Assembly: GCA_003599885.1 (NCBI GenBank)
Contig: QZKW01000085.1
Span: 1 to 52,772, forward strand
Direction: 5' to 3'
Length of the DNA stretch: 52,772 nucleotides
From: Desulfobacteraceae bacterium
Lineage (GTDB): Bacteria > Desulfobacterota > Desulfobacteria > Desulfobacterales > Desulfosalsimonadaceae
The notes under the pieces are model-generated. The model saw nothing but the letters and a program-made list of their open reading frames with translations, ran no database searches and was not told where the DNA came from. Numbering within the stretch: the first letter of the stretch is position 1; the number at the start of each line of letters is the position of its first letter. The position numbers and the translations under genes were made by a program. Of the stretch, positions 16,742 to 26,760 are shown in pieces.

Positions 16742-16812
16742 TGTCTGCTTGAGACCCGTGGCTTTCCGTCTTCGCCTCGCGGCGAATTTGGCTTTTTCTG
16801 AGAAAAAATTAA
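16722..16812 (-). ncRNA. GEMM-I (cyclic di-GMP-I or cGAMP) riboswitch aptamer
   Basis: Minus-strand leader with the known GEMM-I features in order: a 5' strand of P1, CCAAA, a stem TTCGCC/GGCGAA capped by a GCGA (GNRA) tetraloop, GACGGAAAGCC, ACGGGTCT...AGAC with the second hairpin, then the receptor side AGCCGGGTTACC and the 3' P1 strand CTGAAAA. One base in GACGGAAAGCC differs from the usual GACGCAAAGCC. Whether it prefers c-di-GMP or 3',3'-cGAMP cannot be told safely by eye. It precedes the secreted cysteine-rich gene. Confidence 0.85.
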
Positions 16813-16929
16813 ATGCCGAGAGTCGTGTGGGAGAATTCAGAAAGAGAATTTGATGCTACTAATCGCTATTTGCGAACGTGAACATTGTTTTGGCATGTAA
16901 TATACATAAAAGATATGATGTAGAAAAGC

Positions 16930-16948
16930 AATCAGGGAAACCCTGATT
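16930..16948. repeat. Short perfect inverted repeat
   Basis: AATCAGGG, AAA, CCCTGATT: 8-bp arms with a 3-base loop in the 333-base intergenic region between the riboswitch leader and the aminotransferase gene. It could be an operator or hairpin; nothing else in 16813-17145 is identifiable. Confidence 0.4.
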
Positions 16949-17145
16949 TCAAGCTTCGAAAACCCTGAATTTTAGGATTATCTGCCGGATAAATTCATAT
17001 TGCCTTCATAAAACCATGTGCCAACACTTAAAAGAAATGATATGATGGACTCAAAATAATCCTTCGTATCAGCGAAAAAGTCCTGTCCGGGCAGGATTGA
17101 ACCGTATAACATGCCATCAAACTTAAAAAGGATATAACCCCTATC

Positions 17146-18345
17146 ATGTCAAGCATTGTTACTTTTGAAATCGAAGACCGATATATGGCCCCGTTTTTCC
17201 CCAAACAAAAAATTTCCATTGAACGGGGAGAGGGTGTGTTTGTGTGGGATGAGGAGGGACGGCGGTATATTGATTTCACCTCCGGATGGGGTGTCACCTG
17301 TATTGGGCACGCGCAGCCGGTCATCACTGAAGCCCTGGTGAGCCAGAGCCGGAAGATCCTCCAGAATCCAAATTCCGGGCTCACCTATTCGCCGGCCCGT
17401 GCCGGTCTTTTGTTGCTGATGAAAGAAGTCCTCCCTTCCCATTTGACCCACATTTTCTTTTCCAACAGTGGCGCGGAAGCCAATGACGCAGCCATTAAAC
17501 TGGCCCGGAAGGTCACGGGCCGTCTGGATGTGATTTCCACCCACCAGAGTTTTCACGGCCGCACCATCAGCACGGCGTCGGCCACCGGGCAGGCAAAACA
17601 CCGGGAAAAATTCAATCCGCTGATGCCCAATTACCGGTTTGTGACCTATGGAGATCCGGATGATCTGAAACAGGCTCTGGATTCGGATGTCGCTGCGTTT
17701 ATTATTGAGCCGATTCAGGGAGAGGGCGGGGTTCATGTGCCTTCAAAACTATATTTAAAGGAAGTGGAACGTCTGTGCCGGGAAAACGGAACCCTGCTTA
17801 TCGCCGATGAAGTCCAGACGGGTTTTTGCCGGACGGGTCCCATGTTTGTAACCGGCGAGATGGGCGTGAATGTTGATTTCCTGACTATGGCGAAAGGCAT
17901 TGCCGGCGGGTTTCCCTTTGGCGGGTTTGCCATGTCCGGACAGGTGGCGTCCCGGCTGGAATTCGGCGACCACGGAGGAACCTACTGCGGCAATCCTTTA
18001 GGGTGCGCGGTGGCCCATGCGGTCATCAGATATTTGCTTGATCACAAAATATCTGAAAATGTAGAAAAAATGGGCAGCATTTGTCTTGCGCGAATGGCGG
18101 AATGGAAACAGAACCATCCTGAGGCCATCGGCGATATCCGGGGCAAAGGACTGCTGTTGCTGGTCGAATTTGCTGATGCCGAATATGCTGCAAAGGTGGC
18201 GGACGAATGCCTGACGCGGGGGTTGTTTGTCCGGCAGACTCAGGGCAGCGGTATCCGTGTATTTCCAGCGTTGAACATTAAGGAGGCAGAGCTTGAAGAA
18301 GGGCTGGCAGTTATGCAGGCTGCTGTAGAAGCCGTGGTGGCATAA
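17146..18345 (+). CDS. argD: Class III aminotransferase, acetylornithine aminotransferase-like
   Basis: A 399-residue PLP enzyme of the ArgD type (N-acetylornithine to N-acetylglutamate semialdehyde in arginine synthesis; some members also act on succinyl-DAP). Visible are FFSNSGAEANDAAIK, SFHGRT, EPIQGEGG, ADEVQTGFCRTG and the Schiff-base Lys at about residue 250 in MAKGIAGGFP. Length is normal. AAGGA lies unusually far (about 15 bases) from the ATG. No other arginine gene is near, so a different omega-aminotransferase role is possible. Confidence 0.8.
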   Translation: MSSIVTFEIEDRYMAPFFPKQKISIERGEGVFVWDEEGRRYIDFTSGWGVTCIGHAQPVITEALVSQSRKILQNPNSGLTYSPARAGLLLLMKEVLPSHLTHIFFSNSGAEANDAAIKLARKVTGRLDVISTHQSFHGRTISTASATGQAKHREKFNPLMPNYRFVTYGDPDDLKQALDSDVAAFIIEPIQGEGGVHVPSKLYLKEVERLCRENGTLLIADEVQTGFCRTGPMFVTGEMGVNVDFLTMAKGIAGGFPFGGFAMSGQVASRLEFGDHGGTYCGNPLGCAVAHAVIRYLLDHKISENVEKMGSICLARMAEWKQNHPEAIGDIRGKGLLLLVEFADAEYAAKVADECLTRGLFVRQTQGSGIRVFPALNIKEAELEEGLAVMQAAVEAVVA

Positions 18346-18424
18346 GGGAGGGTGAACGGCGCCTCTTTCTTGTATGTAAGTCGTATTTATCTAATTTCAT
18401 TGAGTATGTCACTGGATTATATCA

Positions 18425-19039
18425 ATGGAAAGTTTTCCGGACACTTTTCTCAAAGCGTTTATCGCGTATTTTGTGATCATTGATCCTGTTGGCATGGCCT
18501 TAATTTTCAACGGGCTAACAGCCGATCAGAGCGAGTTCTATTGCCGTAAAATGGCGTTTCGCGCTGTTTTTTTTTCGGTGGCGCTGGTGATTCTTTTTGG
18601 GTTCTGGGGGAGTGATCTGTTAACCGTATTCGGTATTCAGATGGATTCGTTCCGGATTGCCGGGGGCCTGCTGATTTTTTATGCGGCGTTCGGAATGATT
18701 ACTCAGCCGGATCATGCCGAAGATAAAAACGGCAATCACCTGATGGGAGATATCTCGGTGTTTCCCTTATCCATTCCGCTGATTGCCGGTCCCGGATGCC
18801 TGACACTGACGGTTTTGCTGTTTTCAAGGGTGCCGGAAGCGGCAGGCAGTCTGCTTCCCCTCCTGGCTGCGATAATGTCCGTTTTTTTATTGACACTGAC
18901 AGGGTTGCTTTTTTCGAAATGGGTTGTCCGGACAGTAGGGGATACACTCAATAATCTTTTTAAAAGGCTGCTGGGCATTTTACTGGCGTCCCTGGCGGTT
19001 CAGTTTATCGCGGACGGTGTGCGGGGGCTGATGCTCTAA
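18425..19039 (+). CDS. MarC-family integral membrane protein
   Basis: A 204-residue protein with about six hydrophobic segments, resembling MarC/YhgN membrane proteins: the N-terminal KAFIAYFVIIDPVG, FPLSIPLIAGPGCLT in the middle and a C-terminal LGILLASLAVQFIADGV are characteristic. The physiological role of the family is unsettled. No strong Shine-Dalgarno precedes the ATG. It lies between the aminotransferase and fprA on the same strand, but gaps near 80 bases make a shared operon uncertain. Confidence 0.85.
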   Translation: MESFPDTFLKAFIAYFVIIDPVGMALIFNGLTADQSEFYCRKMAFRAVFFSVALVILFGFWGSDLLTVFGIQMDSFRIAGGLLIFYAAFGMITQPDHAEDKNGNHLMGDISVFPLSIPLIAGPGCLTLTVLLFSRVPEAAGSLLPLLAAIMSVFLLTLTGLLFSKWVVRTVGDTLNNLFKRLLGILLASLAVQFIADGVRGLML

Positions 19040-19122
19040 TCATCGTGTCTGAAAATGTTTTTTCATAAAATCGGCGAAGCACAGAGATTTCACTGAAAAT
19101 TTCATTGTGAAGGAGGAATACC

Positions 19123-20316
19123 ATGAGTCAGATATCTGTCAAAAACAGTGTGTCATGGGTAGGCAAGATCGACTGGGAACTTAAAAAATTTCACGGGGAT
19201 GAATATTCCACCCACCGAGGCTCGACGTATAATTCTTATCTTATTGAGGAAGAAAAAACCGCGCTGATCGATACGGTGTGGGGCCCGTTTGCAAAAGAAT
19301 TTATTGAAAACCTCAGCCGCCGGGTGGACCTGAAGCGGATTGACTATATTATCGCCAATCACGCGGAAAGTGATCATTCCGGTGCGTTGCCGGAGCTGAT
19401 GGCCCGGATCCCGGAAACGCCCATTTACTGCACCGGGAACGCGGTGAAATCACTGAAAGGGCATTATCACAAGAACTGGAATTTCAATATTGTCAAAACC
19501 GGAGACCGCCTGGACCTGGGCGGCAAGGAGCTGGTTTTCATCGAAGCCCCCATGCTCCATTGGCCCGACAGCATGTTCTGTTATCTGACCCATGACAACA
19601 TCCTCTTCAGCAACGACGCCTTCGGGCAGCATTACGCGTCGGAATTCATGTTTAATGACTTGGTGGATCAATCGGAGCTCATGGCGGAATGCATTAAATA
19701 TTACGCCAACATCCTGACCCCTTTCAGCCGGATGGTGGAAAAGAAGATTCGGGAAGTGCTGTCATTCGGGCTGCCGGTGGACATGATCTGCACAAGCCAC
19801 GGGATTATCTGGCGAGATAACCCGGTTCAGATTGTGGAGCAGTATTTAAAGTGGGCGGACGATTATAGGGAAAATCAGATTACCATTCTCTATGATACCA
19901 TGTGGAACGGCACCCGGATCATGGCTGAAAATATCGCCAAAGGCATTGTGACAGGGGACCCTGCGGTGAATGTCAAACTCTGCAATATCTCCAAAAAAGA
20001 CAAGAACGATATCATTACGGAAATTTTTAAATCCAAAGGCATCGTGGCCGGATCCCCGACCATCAACAAAGGCATACTGACGGCGGTCGCCGGGATTTTG
20101 GAAGAAATCAAAGGCTTGAAATTTTCCGGGAAAAAAGCCGCTGCTTTTGGGTGCTATGGATGGAGCGGGGAATCCGTTAAAATCATTTCCGAAAGTTTAG
20201 CAAAATCGGGGTTTCAGATAGTGGATGACGGGTTGAAAGTGCTATGGAATCCAGATGCGGAAAATATTGAACGCTGCGTTGATTTTGGAAAAAAACTGGC
20301 CGGCCTCATGTCTTAA
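19123..20316 (+). CDS. fprA: A-type flavoprotein, flavodiiron protein
   Basis: A 397-residue flavodiiron protein (rubredoxin:oxygen oxidoreductase type), which reduces O2 or NO in the cytoplasm of anaerobes. The N-terminal MBL-like domain carries the diiron ligands, starting H80-x-E82-x-D84-H85 in HAESDHSG, and later TSHGIIWRDNP. The C-terminal flavodoxin domain starts near residue 250 (ILYDTMWNGTR), binds FMN, and has FGCYGWSGE. A strong AAGGAGG precedes the ATG. Just downstream is an ArsC-family selenoprotein, suggesting a shared redox-stress theme. Confidence 0.93.
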   Translation: MSQISVKNSVSWVGKIDWELKKFHGDEYSTHRGSTYNSYLIEEEKTALIDTVWGPFAKEFIENLSRRVDLKRIDYIIANHAESDHSGALPELMARIPETPIYCTGNAVKSLKGHYHKNWNFNIVKTGDRLDLGGKELVFIEAPMLHWPDSMFCYLTHDNILFSNDAFGQHYASEFMFNDLVDQSELMAECIKYYANILTPFSRMVEKKIREVLSFGLPVDMICTSHGIIWRDNPVQIVEQYLKWADDYRENQITILYDTMWNGTRIMAENIAKGIVTGDPAVNVKLCNISKKDKNDIITEIFKSKGIVAGSPTINKGILTAVAGILEEIKGLKFSGKKAAAFGCYGWSGESVKIISESLAKSGFQIVDDGLKVLWNPDAENIERCVDFGKKLAGLMS

Positions 20317-20363
20317 ACAGACGGTTTAAATGAATAATGAAATCAGTAAAGGAGGAAGCGCCA

Positions 20364-20702
20364 ATGATCATTGACTGGGCCTATCTTCGCAAAGGTTGAA
20401 AGTCTTGTCAAAACGCGCAAGAGGTTCTTGACGCAAAACAGGTGACCATCAAAATAACAGTGGATGCCCGCAAGGAAAGGATTGATGCGGATGCGGCATG
20501 GACACTGCTGGAATCAGCAGCAGTGATAACAACCGCCAAAGGGAAGAAGGTTCAGGCCTTCAATCCCAGATCAGATGACAAAGCAGAGATTCTCAAACAT
20601 GTCATGGGACCGAGCGGCAATCTAAGAGCTCCCGCATTGCGTGTTAAAGAATCTTTTTTTATCGGATTTAGTGAAGATTTATACACGAAAGGGCTTGATT
20701 AG
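20364..20702 (+). CDS. ArsC-family selenoprotein (UGA = Sec)
   Basis: With UGA at 20397-20399 read as selenocysteine this is a 112-residue thioredoxin-fold protein of the ArsC/Spx type. WAYLRKG-U-KSC gives a U-x-x-C redox motif (Sec12, Cys15) exactly where relatives have CxxC. TVDARKERI, a later GPSGNLRAPALR with the cis-Pro region, and FIGFSEDLY complete the fold. AAAGGAGG lies eight bases before the ATG at 20364; without readthrough that strong site would drive only an 11-residue peptide. A hairpin with a GGU loop starts 15 bases after UGA (20415-20434). It follows fprA by 47 bases, so the two may be cotranscribed. The reaction it carries out is unknown. Confidence 0.88.
20415..20434 (+). 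promoter_or_regulatory. SECIS-like hairpin
   Basis: GCG-CAAGA, loop GGT, TCTTG-A-CGC: an eight-pair stem with one bulged A. The apical GGU loop begins 23 bases after the UGA codon. Loop distance and a leading G in the loop fit the bacterial SECIS pattern recognised by SelB. Confidence 0.7.
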
Positions 20703-20803
20703 GTGGCGTCCAAAAATTTCAATATAAAACATTAAACAGGTAACCGTTGTGATGTTTTTTAGTGATATATTTAATAAAATAAACATGTAATCAAGGAAGC
20801 CTG

Positions 20804-22000
20804 ATGGCATTCGTCGATAAAAGAAATAAATGGTTTTGGGTGTTAGTCCTTCTGGCGGCGATTATCGGCTGGGTCGTTTCCAGCCGGATTTATGAAAAAT
20901 CGGATGCCGGAGGACAAAAGGGGGAGTCTGAGTCAATACCCGTCAAAGTCGCACCTGTGAAGTATGGACCTATTGAGCTGCGACGGATGTTCAGCGGAAC
21001 TCTGGAGGCCACCGCCGAATTCATCGTGGCTCCCAAAATAGGTGGTCGGATTGAAGCACTTTTGGTGGATCTTGCCGATACGGTTTCTCAGGGACAGGAA
21101 GTCGCTCAACTCGACGATGACGAGTATATTCAGGCTGTGGCCCAGGCCCGGGCGGATCTCGCAGTTGCAAAGGCCAATCTGGCAGAAGCCAAAAGCTCTC
21201 TTGAGATCGCCGCCAGGGAACTCGCTCGCGTTAAAACGCTGCGCAGCCGAGGCGTGGCCTCCGAAAGTCAGATGGATGTGGTCCGATCCAACCAGCTGCA
21301 GAAACAGGCGGGGCTGGAGATAGCCGAAGCTCAGCAGGCAAAGGCGGAAGCCTTTCTGGAGACTGCGAACATAAAGCTTGGATATGCCCGGGTAACCGCC
21401 GATTGGACAGGCGGGGATAAACAGCGGGTCGTGGCTGAGCGGCATATCGACGAAGGCAACACGGTAGCCGCGAACGCCCCTTTGCTGACCATTGTGGAAC
21501 TGGACCCCATCACAGGCGTCATTTTTGTCACCGAAAAGGATTACGCACGGCTCAAAACCGGCCAATCCGTTTCACTGACCACGGACGCTTTTCCGGGAGA
21601 GGCATTTGTCGGCCACATCACCCGCATTGCCCCGGTTTTCAATCAGGCTACCCGACAGGCCCGGGTTGAAATGACGATTGCTAATCCGGCCCACAGGCTC
21701 AAGCCGGGCATGTTCATCCGGGCTGCGATAGTCCTTGACCGGGTGGAAGATGCAGTTATCGTCCCAGAGCAGGCCCTGACCCGGCGCGGCGGTCATGCCG
21801 GGGTGTTCCTGGTGGCCGGCAGCAGCCGGAATGCCGTCTGGCGGGAGGTAGAAGAAGGCATCCGTGGCGACGACCTTGTTCAGATCAAAGGAGAGAATCT
21901 GTCCGGCCGGGTTGTGATCCTTGGTCAGCAGCTGCTGAACGATGGTTCCGCAGTCAGCATTTCTGAAGATCGAACCGCGACTGGTGGAGAAGCTGAATGA
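20804..22000 (+). CDS. RND efflux periplasmic adaptor (membrane fusion protein)
   Basis: A 398-residue HlyD/AcrA-type adaptor. An N-terminal membrane anchor (residues 11-28) is followed by the lipoyl half-motifs ([20 protein letters not shown]), a coiled-coil hairpin rich in Ala, Glu and Arg (about 100-185), and beta-barrel and membrane-proximal domains. AAGGAAG lies just before the ATG. Its stop overlaps the start of the permease gene (ATGA). It links the inner-membrane permease to the TolC-like exit duct. The substrate is unknown. Confidence 0.9.
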   Translation: MAFVDKRNKWFWVLVLLAAIIGWVVSSRIYEKSDAGGQKGESESIPVKVAPVKYGPIELRRMFSGTLEATAEFIVAPKIGGRIEALLVDLADTVSQGQEVAQLDDDEYIQAVAQARADLAVAKANLAEAKSSLEIAARELARVKTLRSRGVASESQMDVVRSNQLQKQAGLEIAEAQQAKAEAFLETANIKLGYARVTADWTGGDKQRVVAERHIDEGNTVAANAPLLTIVELDPITGVIFVTEKDYARLKTGQSVSLTTDAFPGEAFVGHITRIAPVFNQATRQARVEMTIANPAHRLKPGMFIRAAIVLDRVEDAVIVPEQALTRRGGHAGVFLVAGSSRNAVWREVEEGIRGDDLVQIKGENLSGRVVILGQQLLNDGSAVSISEDRTATGGEAE

Positions 22001-25000
22001 ATCTTCCGCGTTTCAGCGTCCGCCGGCCCATATTTACCACCATGGTCACCCTGATCATCGTCATCCTTGGGGCGGTCTCTTTGAGCCGGCTCCGGATCGA
22101 CCTTCTGCCGACCATTGAGATGCCCACCCTGTCCATCACCACCGAATACGAGGGCGCCAGCCCCGAGGTGATGGAACGCCTGATCACCCGGATTGTGGAA
22201 GAAATCGTGGCCACTGTTCCAGGCGTTGAAGAAATCACCTCTCAGTCGTCAGAGGGCAACAGCACAATCCGGGTCAGTTTCGCATGGGGGACTGACATCG
22301 ATACGGGCGCGCTGGATGTCCAATCCAAAATTGAAGACGAAATCAATGAACTGCCCGATGATGCACTAAGGCCCCGTATCAGGAAATTCGATATTGCCAG
22401 TTATCCGGTGGTCATCCTGGGTATTTCCAGTAATCTTGATCCTGTGGAAATGACGGAACTGATCGAGAACCAGATCCGCTACCGGTTCGGCCGCATTCCG
22501 GGAGTCGCCCAGGTGGACGTGTTCGGCGGATTCAACCCGGAGGTGCGTATCGAACTCGACCCCGGCCGGATTAAGGCGCTGGGCCTTCCTCTGGACCTTG
22601 TGCTTCAAGCCCTTAAGGATGCCAATGTCGATCTTCCTGCCGGTAAAATAGAACAGGGGCGCTTCGAGGTAACTCTCCGGGCCCCGGCCGAATTCACCAG
22701 CCTGGATCAGATCCGGAATACCGTGATTGTCATGCGAAACAATGCTGCCATTACGCTGGGCCAGATCGCTAATGTCAAAGACACCTATGAGAAGATTACA
22801 CGCATTGTCCGGGTCAACGGCGAACTCGGCATCCGGGTGGGCATCCGCAAGCAGGCCGATGCGAACACCGTTGAGGTCTCCAATGCGATCCTGGCAGAGA
22901 TCGACGAAGTGAATAGAGCGTTTCCCCAGGTCCGGATTGTCCCGGTGATTAATCAGGGCAATTTTATTGAGCGCTCCATCAAAAACGTCGCTCAGTCGGT
23001 GATGTACGGCGGCGGTCTGGCCATTCTGGTACTCCTGTTTTTCCTGCGCAGCATCCGCAGCACCATCGTGATTTTTCTGGCCATCCCCATCTCGATTATC
23101 GCCACATTCGCCCTGATGTATTTCGGGGGATTCACCCTGAATCTGATGACATTGGGCGGTTTGGCCCTGGGGGTTGGAATGATGGTGGACAGTTCCATCG
23201 TGGTGCTGGAAAATATTTACCGGCGCCGGGACGAAGCGCACGAATCCCCCGAGACAGCTGCTGTTGAAGGAACGATGGAAGTAGGGGCAGCCATTGTCGC
23301 CAGCACCATCACCACCCTGGTGATTTTCCTGCCCCTGGTTTTCGTCCGCGGTGTTTCGGGAATCCTTTTTAAGGAGCTGGCGTACGTGATCATTTTTTCT
23401 CTGATATGCTCCCTCTTGGTCTCGTTGAGCCTTGTGCCCATGCTGGCGTCACGCCTCATGCGAGCGCCCGGGCGGGCCAATGGAACCCAATCGGGAGGTT
23501 TTAGGCGAATATCCGACGCATCGGAACGTTTTTTTAATGATATTACAATGTCCTACCAGAACCTGCTTCGCCGGGTGCTGGAGTACCGTATGATAACGGT
23601 CCTATCTGCTGCGGCTGTTCTTGGCGCGAGTCTTCTGCTGCTGCCGCTGATAGGCACCGAGTTTTTTCCCCCTAGCGATGAAGGGGAAGTGAGGGTGACC
23701 GGGAAGATGGAAATCGGAACCCTGCTGGCGCTTGTGGACCAGCAAACCCGGAAGATGGAGGCGATTGTCATGCCTGCGGTCCCCGAAGCGGTATCATCGG
23801 TAGTGAGTGTGGGGGCCTCCGGCCACCATGCCGACCAGTCCTCTCAGGGAGAGATCCGGTTATCGCTGACCCCTTCTGCCCAGAGAAAGCGCTCTAATCT
23901 GGAGATAGCCGATGATTTAAGACAACGGCTTGCCGGCCAGATCCCCGGAATGGAAATCCGTATCCGGGCCCCTCAGGGCCAGTTCCTTCTGGAACGGCTC
24001 CTTGGCGGGGATGAAGGCCTATCCATCGAAATCAGAGGTTTTGAACTGGACATTCTGGACGCTCTGGCTCAGCAGGTGGGGGCCTCCATCAAAGATGTGG
24101 CGGGCATCACGGATATCGAAATTTCGCGAGAGGCGGGCATCCCCCAGCAGGAAATCCAGGTAGACCGGGACAAAATCGCTGATTTTGGACTCAGCGTGCG
24201 TGATGTCACCGAAGCGATTGAGACCGCCGTGGCCGGATCCACCGCCGGTGAATACCGCACCCAGGGCAATTCCTACCGCATCCTGGTACAGCTTAAGGAT
24301 GCCGAAAAACGGTCTTTAGGCGAAATACTCGATCTTACCCTGACCACGGCATCGGGTGATCAGGTCTCGCTGCGCAATATGGTCGCCACAGAAGCAGGCC
24401 GGGGGCCCATCATCATCGACCGCAAGAGCCAGCAGCGGCTGGTCACCGTGAAAGCCAATGTCTCCGGGCGGGATTTGGGATCGGTAGCCACGGATGTCCA
24501 GTTGCTGTTGAACCGGATTCCGCGGCCAATGGGATATGACCTGATGGTGGCCGGTAATTTTGAGGAACAGCAGAAAGCATTCAATGAACTGATTGTCTCC
24601 CTGCTGCTGGCCCTGGTACTTGTTTATATGGTTCTGGCCTGTCAGTATGAATCCCTTATTAATCCGCTCGTGGTCATGCTGAGTGTGCCGGTGGCAGCTG
24701 TCGGTGTGCTGATAACCCTTTTTATGACCCATACCACCTTGAATGTGCAGTCCTACATCGGCTGTATCATGCTGGGCGGGATCGTTGTCAATAATGCCAT
24801 TCTGCTGGTGGATCAGGCCGGGCAGCTTGGCCGGACGGGAATGGGGGTACGTGATGCGTTGATTGAAGCCGGTCGGCGTCGGCTCCGCCCCATTCTCATG
24901 ACGACCCTGACAACAATTCTCGGGCTGATACCCCTGGCGCTTGGCATAGGCGAGGGGGCGGAAGCTCAGGCCCCACTGGCACGAGCCGTGGTGGGCGGGC

Positions 25001-25086
25001 TTACCGGATCTACCCTCATTACACTGGTGCTCATCCCGGCCGTCTATTCTCTCTTTCACCCTGAAACGAAAGGCCGACACAGTTGA
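21997..25086 (+). CDS. RND efflux permease
   Basis: A 1029-residue inner-membrane RND transporter of the AcrB/HAE-like group, of normal length: N-terminal [15 protein letters not shown], two large periplasmic loops, and TM4 containing [20 protein letters not shown], where the usual second acidic residue of DD is Ser. It also has [18 protein letters not shown] in TM10. Proton-driven export of hydrophobic compounds is the known role. The four-base overlaps with both neighbours show a tight three-gene operon. Confidence 0.92.
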   Translation: MNLPRFSVRRPIFTTMVTLIIVILGAVSLSRLRIDLLPTIEMPTLSITTEYEGASPEVMERLITRIVEEIVATVPGVEEITSQSSEGNSTIRVSFAWGTDIDTGALDVQSKIEDEINELPDDALRPRIRKFDIASYPVVILGISSNLDPVEMTELIENQIRYRFGRIPGVAQVDVFGGFNPEVRIELDPGRIKALGLPLDLVLQALKDANVDLPAGKIEQGRFEVTLRAPAEFTSLDQIRNTVIVMRNNAAITLGQIANVKDTYEKITRIVRVNGELGIRVGIRKQADANTVEVSNAILAEIDEVNRAFPQVRIVPVINQGNFIERSIKNVAQSVMYGGGLAILVLLFFLRSIRSTIVIFLAIPISIIATFALMYFGGFTLNLMTLGGLALGVGMMVDSSIVVLENIYRRRDEAHESPETAAVEGTMEVGAAIVASTITTLVIFLPLVFVRGVSGILFKELAYVIIFSLICSLLVSLSLVPMLASRLMRAPGRANGTQSGGFRRISDASERFFNDITMSYQNLLRRVLEYRMITVLSAAAVLGASLLLLPLIGTEFFPPSDEGEVRVTGKMEIGTLLALVDQQTRKMEAIVMPAVPEAVSSVVSVGASGHHADQSSQGEIRLSLTPSAQRKRSNLEIADDLRQRLAGQIPGMEIRIRAPQGQFLLERLLGGDEGLSIEIRGFELDILDALAQQVGASIKDVAGITDIEISREAGIPQQEIQVDRDKIADFGLSVRDVTEAIETAVAGSTAGEYRTQGNSYRILVQLKDAEKRSLGEILDLTLTTASGDQVSLRNMVATEAGRGPIIIDRKSQQRLVTVKANVSGRDLGSVATDVQLLLNRIPRPMGYDLMVAGNFEEQQKAFNELIVSLLLALVLVYMVLACQYESLINPLVVMLSVPVAAVGVLITLFMTHTTLNVQSYIGCIMLGGIVVNNAILLVDQAGQLGRTGMGVRDALIEAGRRRLRPILMTTLTTILGLIPLALGIGEGAEAQAPLARAVVGGLTGSTLITLVLIPAVYSLFHPETKGRHS

Positions 25087-26693
25087 ATACCCGTCTGTTC
25101 CGGATGATAACGTTGTTGGTCCTGATGTCAGCCTTCGCATGCGCCCCCGACCGGTGGCGCGTGTTTGACTATGATGACAACCGGTTCCTGCGAGGGGAAG
25201 CGGATCGTCCCATTACGATTCCGGAGACTGTTAGGCCGAAATTGACCGAACCCCCGTCTTTCGAAATCCCTTCTGGCGAAGGACCGATGGATTTGTCCAT
25301 TGAGCTGGCCGCCATGCTGGCGTTAAGCCATAATCGAGATCTTCAGGTGCGTCAGATTAATCCGGTGATCGCAGGTACTTTCGAACAGCTTGAGCGGGGA
25401 AAGTTTGATCCTGAGCTTTTTGCACAATTTGAATACACGGACGAAAGGGCTATGGAGACTTCCCGGGCCACCGGTGAAAAGTTCCCGGTGGATGGAAACG
25501 ATAATAGTACAGCAGCCGGTGTGCGTCAGACTCTGCCGACCGGCACCCAGCTTGAAGCATCAGTCGCTCAGCAGCGGAGCATTTCCAACCGGACCCCCGA
25601 GGAACAGGACGCCCGGATCGGTATGAGCATCACCCAGTCCCTGTTGCAGGGGTTCGGGCCGGCGGTCAATCTGGTTAGTGTGCGGCAGGCAGAGATCGAT
25701 GCTTCAGCCAGTCTTTATGAATTGCGGGGATTTGTTGAGGCCATGCTGGCTGAAACAGAAATTACTTACTGGAATTTTGTGCTGGCCGGAAAGGAAGTCA
25801 CCATCTTCGAACAATCCCTTACTATCGCCAGACAGCAGCTTGATGAGGTTGAACAACAGATCGAGGTAGGTTTGTTGCCGGAAGTTGAAGCTGCGGCAGC
25901 CCGTGCCGAGGTGGCCCGGCGGGAGCAGGCGTTGATTGAGGCCCGCAGCCTGCTGGAGGAACGCCGGCTTAAACTGCTGCGGCTAACCAACCCTAAGCCG
26001 GAAGACGGGTTTAACCTTCGCATCAATGCCAGCAGTGAACCGGCCATCGAGCCGGAGCCGATTACGGATCTGGCCGACCGTCTGGAGTTGGCGGGGCGTT
26101 CACGGCCCGACCTGAACGAAGCCCGTCTGCGTCTCAGACAGAACCGCCTGGAAACCATTGTCACGAAAAATGGCCTGCTTCCTCGTCTTGAATTATTCGC
26201 AGTCCTTGGCCAGACAGGATATGCGGATAGCTTTTCCAATTCCTTCAAGGAACTCAATAACGATACATATGATTATTCCGTTGGGATTCGTTTCTCCCAG
26301 TATCTGGGCAACCGGTCCGCAAAGGCCAGTGATTTGGCGGCGCGTGCGTCGAGTCGCCAGGCAGCAGAGGCTGTAGAAAATTTGGCACAGATCGTAAGTC
26401 TGGATGTCCGGCTGGCTGCAAATGAAGTGGAGCGCACACGTCAGCAGATCGCTGCCAGCCGCGTCACCCGGATACTCCAGGAGCGGACCCTGGAGGCGGA
26501 AACCGAGCGATTCAGAGTCGGCAGTTCCACTTCCCTTTTGATCGCCCAGGCCCAGAGGGATCTGTTGGTCGCCAGGATTGCTGAAGTTATGTCGGTCGTC
26601 AATTATCGTATCGCCCTGGTTCAGCTCAATCTTGCCGAAGGCACTTTGCTGGAGCGCAGAGGGGTGAAGCTGGCCGAGGGCATAACTCCATAG
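25083..26693 (+). CDS. TolC-family outer-membrane efflux protein
   Basis: A 536-residue OEP/TolC-like protein. The N-terminus has a lipoprotein-like signal with Cys at about residue 20 (SAFAC). Two repeats of long helices follow ([20 protein letters not shown] and [20 protein letters not shown] are typical). The start is TTG at 25083, overlapping the permease stop (TTGA); an internal ATG at 25104 is the alternative. It completes the RND pump as the outer-membrane channel. Confidence 0.88.
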   Translation: MNTRLFRMITLLVLMSAFACAPDRWRVFDYDDNRFLRGEADRPITIPETVRPKLTEPPSFEIPSGEGPMDLSIELAAMLALSHNRDLQVRQINPVIAGTFEQLERGKFDPELFAQFEYTDERAMETSRATGEKFPVDGNDNSTAAGVRQTLPTGTQLEASVAQQRSISNRTPEEQDARIGMSITQSLLQGFGPAVNLVSVRQAEIDASASLYELRGFVEAMLAETEITYWNFVLAGKEVTIFEQSLTIARQQLDEVEQQIEVGLLPEVEAAAARAEVARREQALIEARSLLEERRLKLLRLTNPKPEDGFNLRINASSEPAIEPEPITDLADRLELAGRSRPDLNEARLRLRQNRLETIVTKNGLLPRLELFAVLGQTGYADSFSNSFKELNNDTYDYSVGIRFSQYLGNRSAKASDLAARASSRQAAEAVENLAQIVSLDVRLAANEVERTRQQIAASRVTRILQERTLEAETERFRVGSSTSLLIAQAQRDLLVARIAEVMSVVNYRIALVQLNLAEGTLLERRGVKLAEGITP

Positions 26694-26739
26694 CCGGATA
26701 TGATAAAATCTATCGGTCGGGTCACTTGGGCTTTTCTAA

Positions 26740-26758
26740 GGTTTCTTCTTCAGAAACC
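26740..26758. terminator. Hairpin between convergent genes
   Basis: GGTTTCT, loop TCTTC, AGAAACC: 7-bp perfect arms between the stop of the TolC-family gene and the convergent sensor-kinase gene. It lacks a clear T-run on either side, so terminator function is tentative. Confidence 0.35.
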
Positions 26759-26760
26759 GT

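Noticed and set aside
22366-25140. Long minus-strand frames opposite the RND genes
   Set aside because: They are His/Gln-rich antisense shadows of the permease and TolC-family genes.
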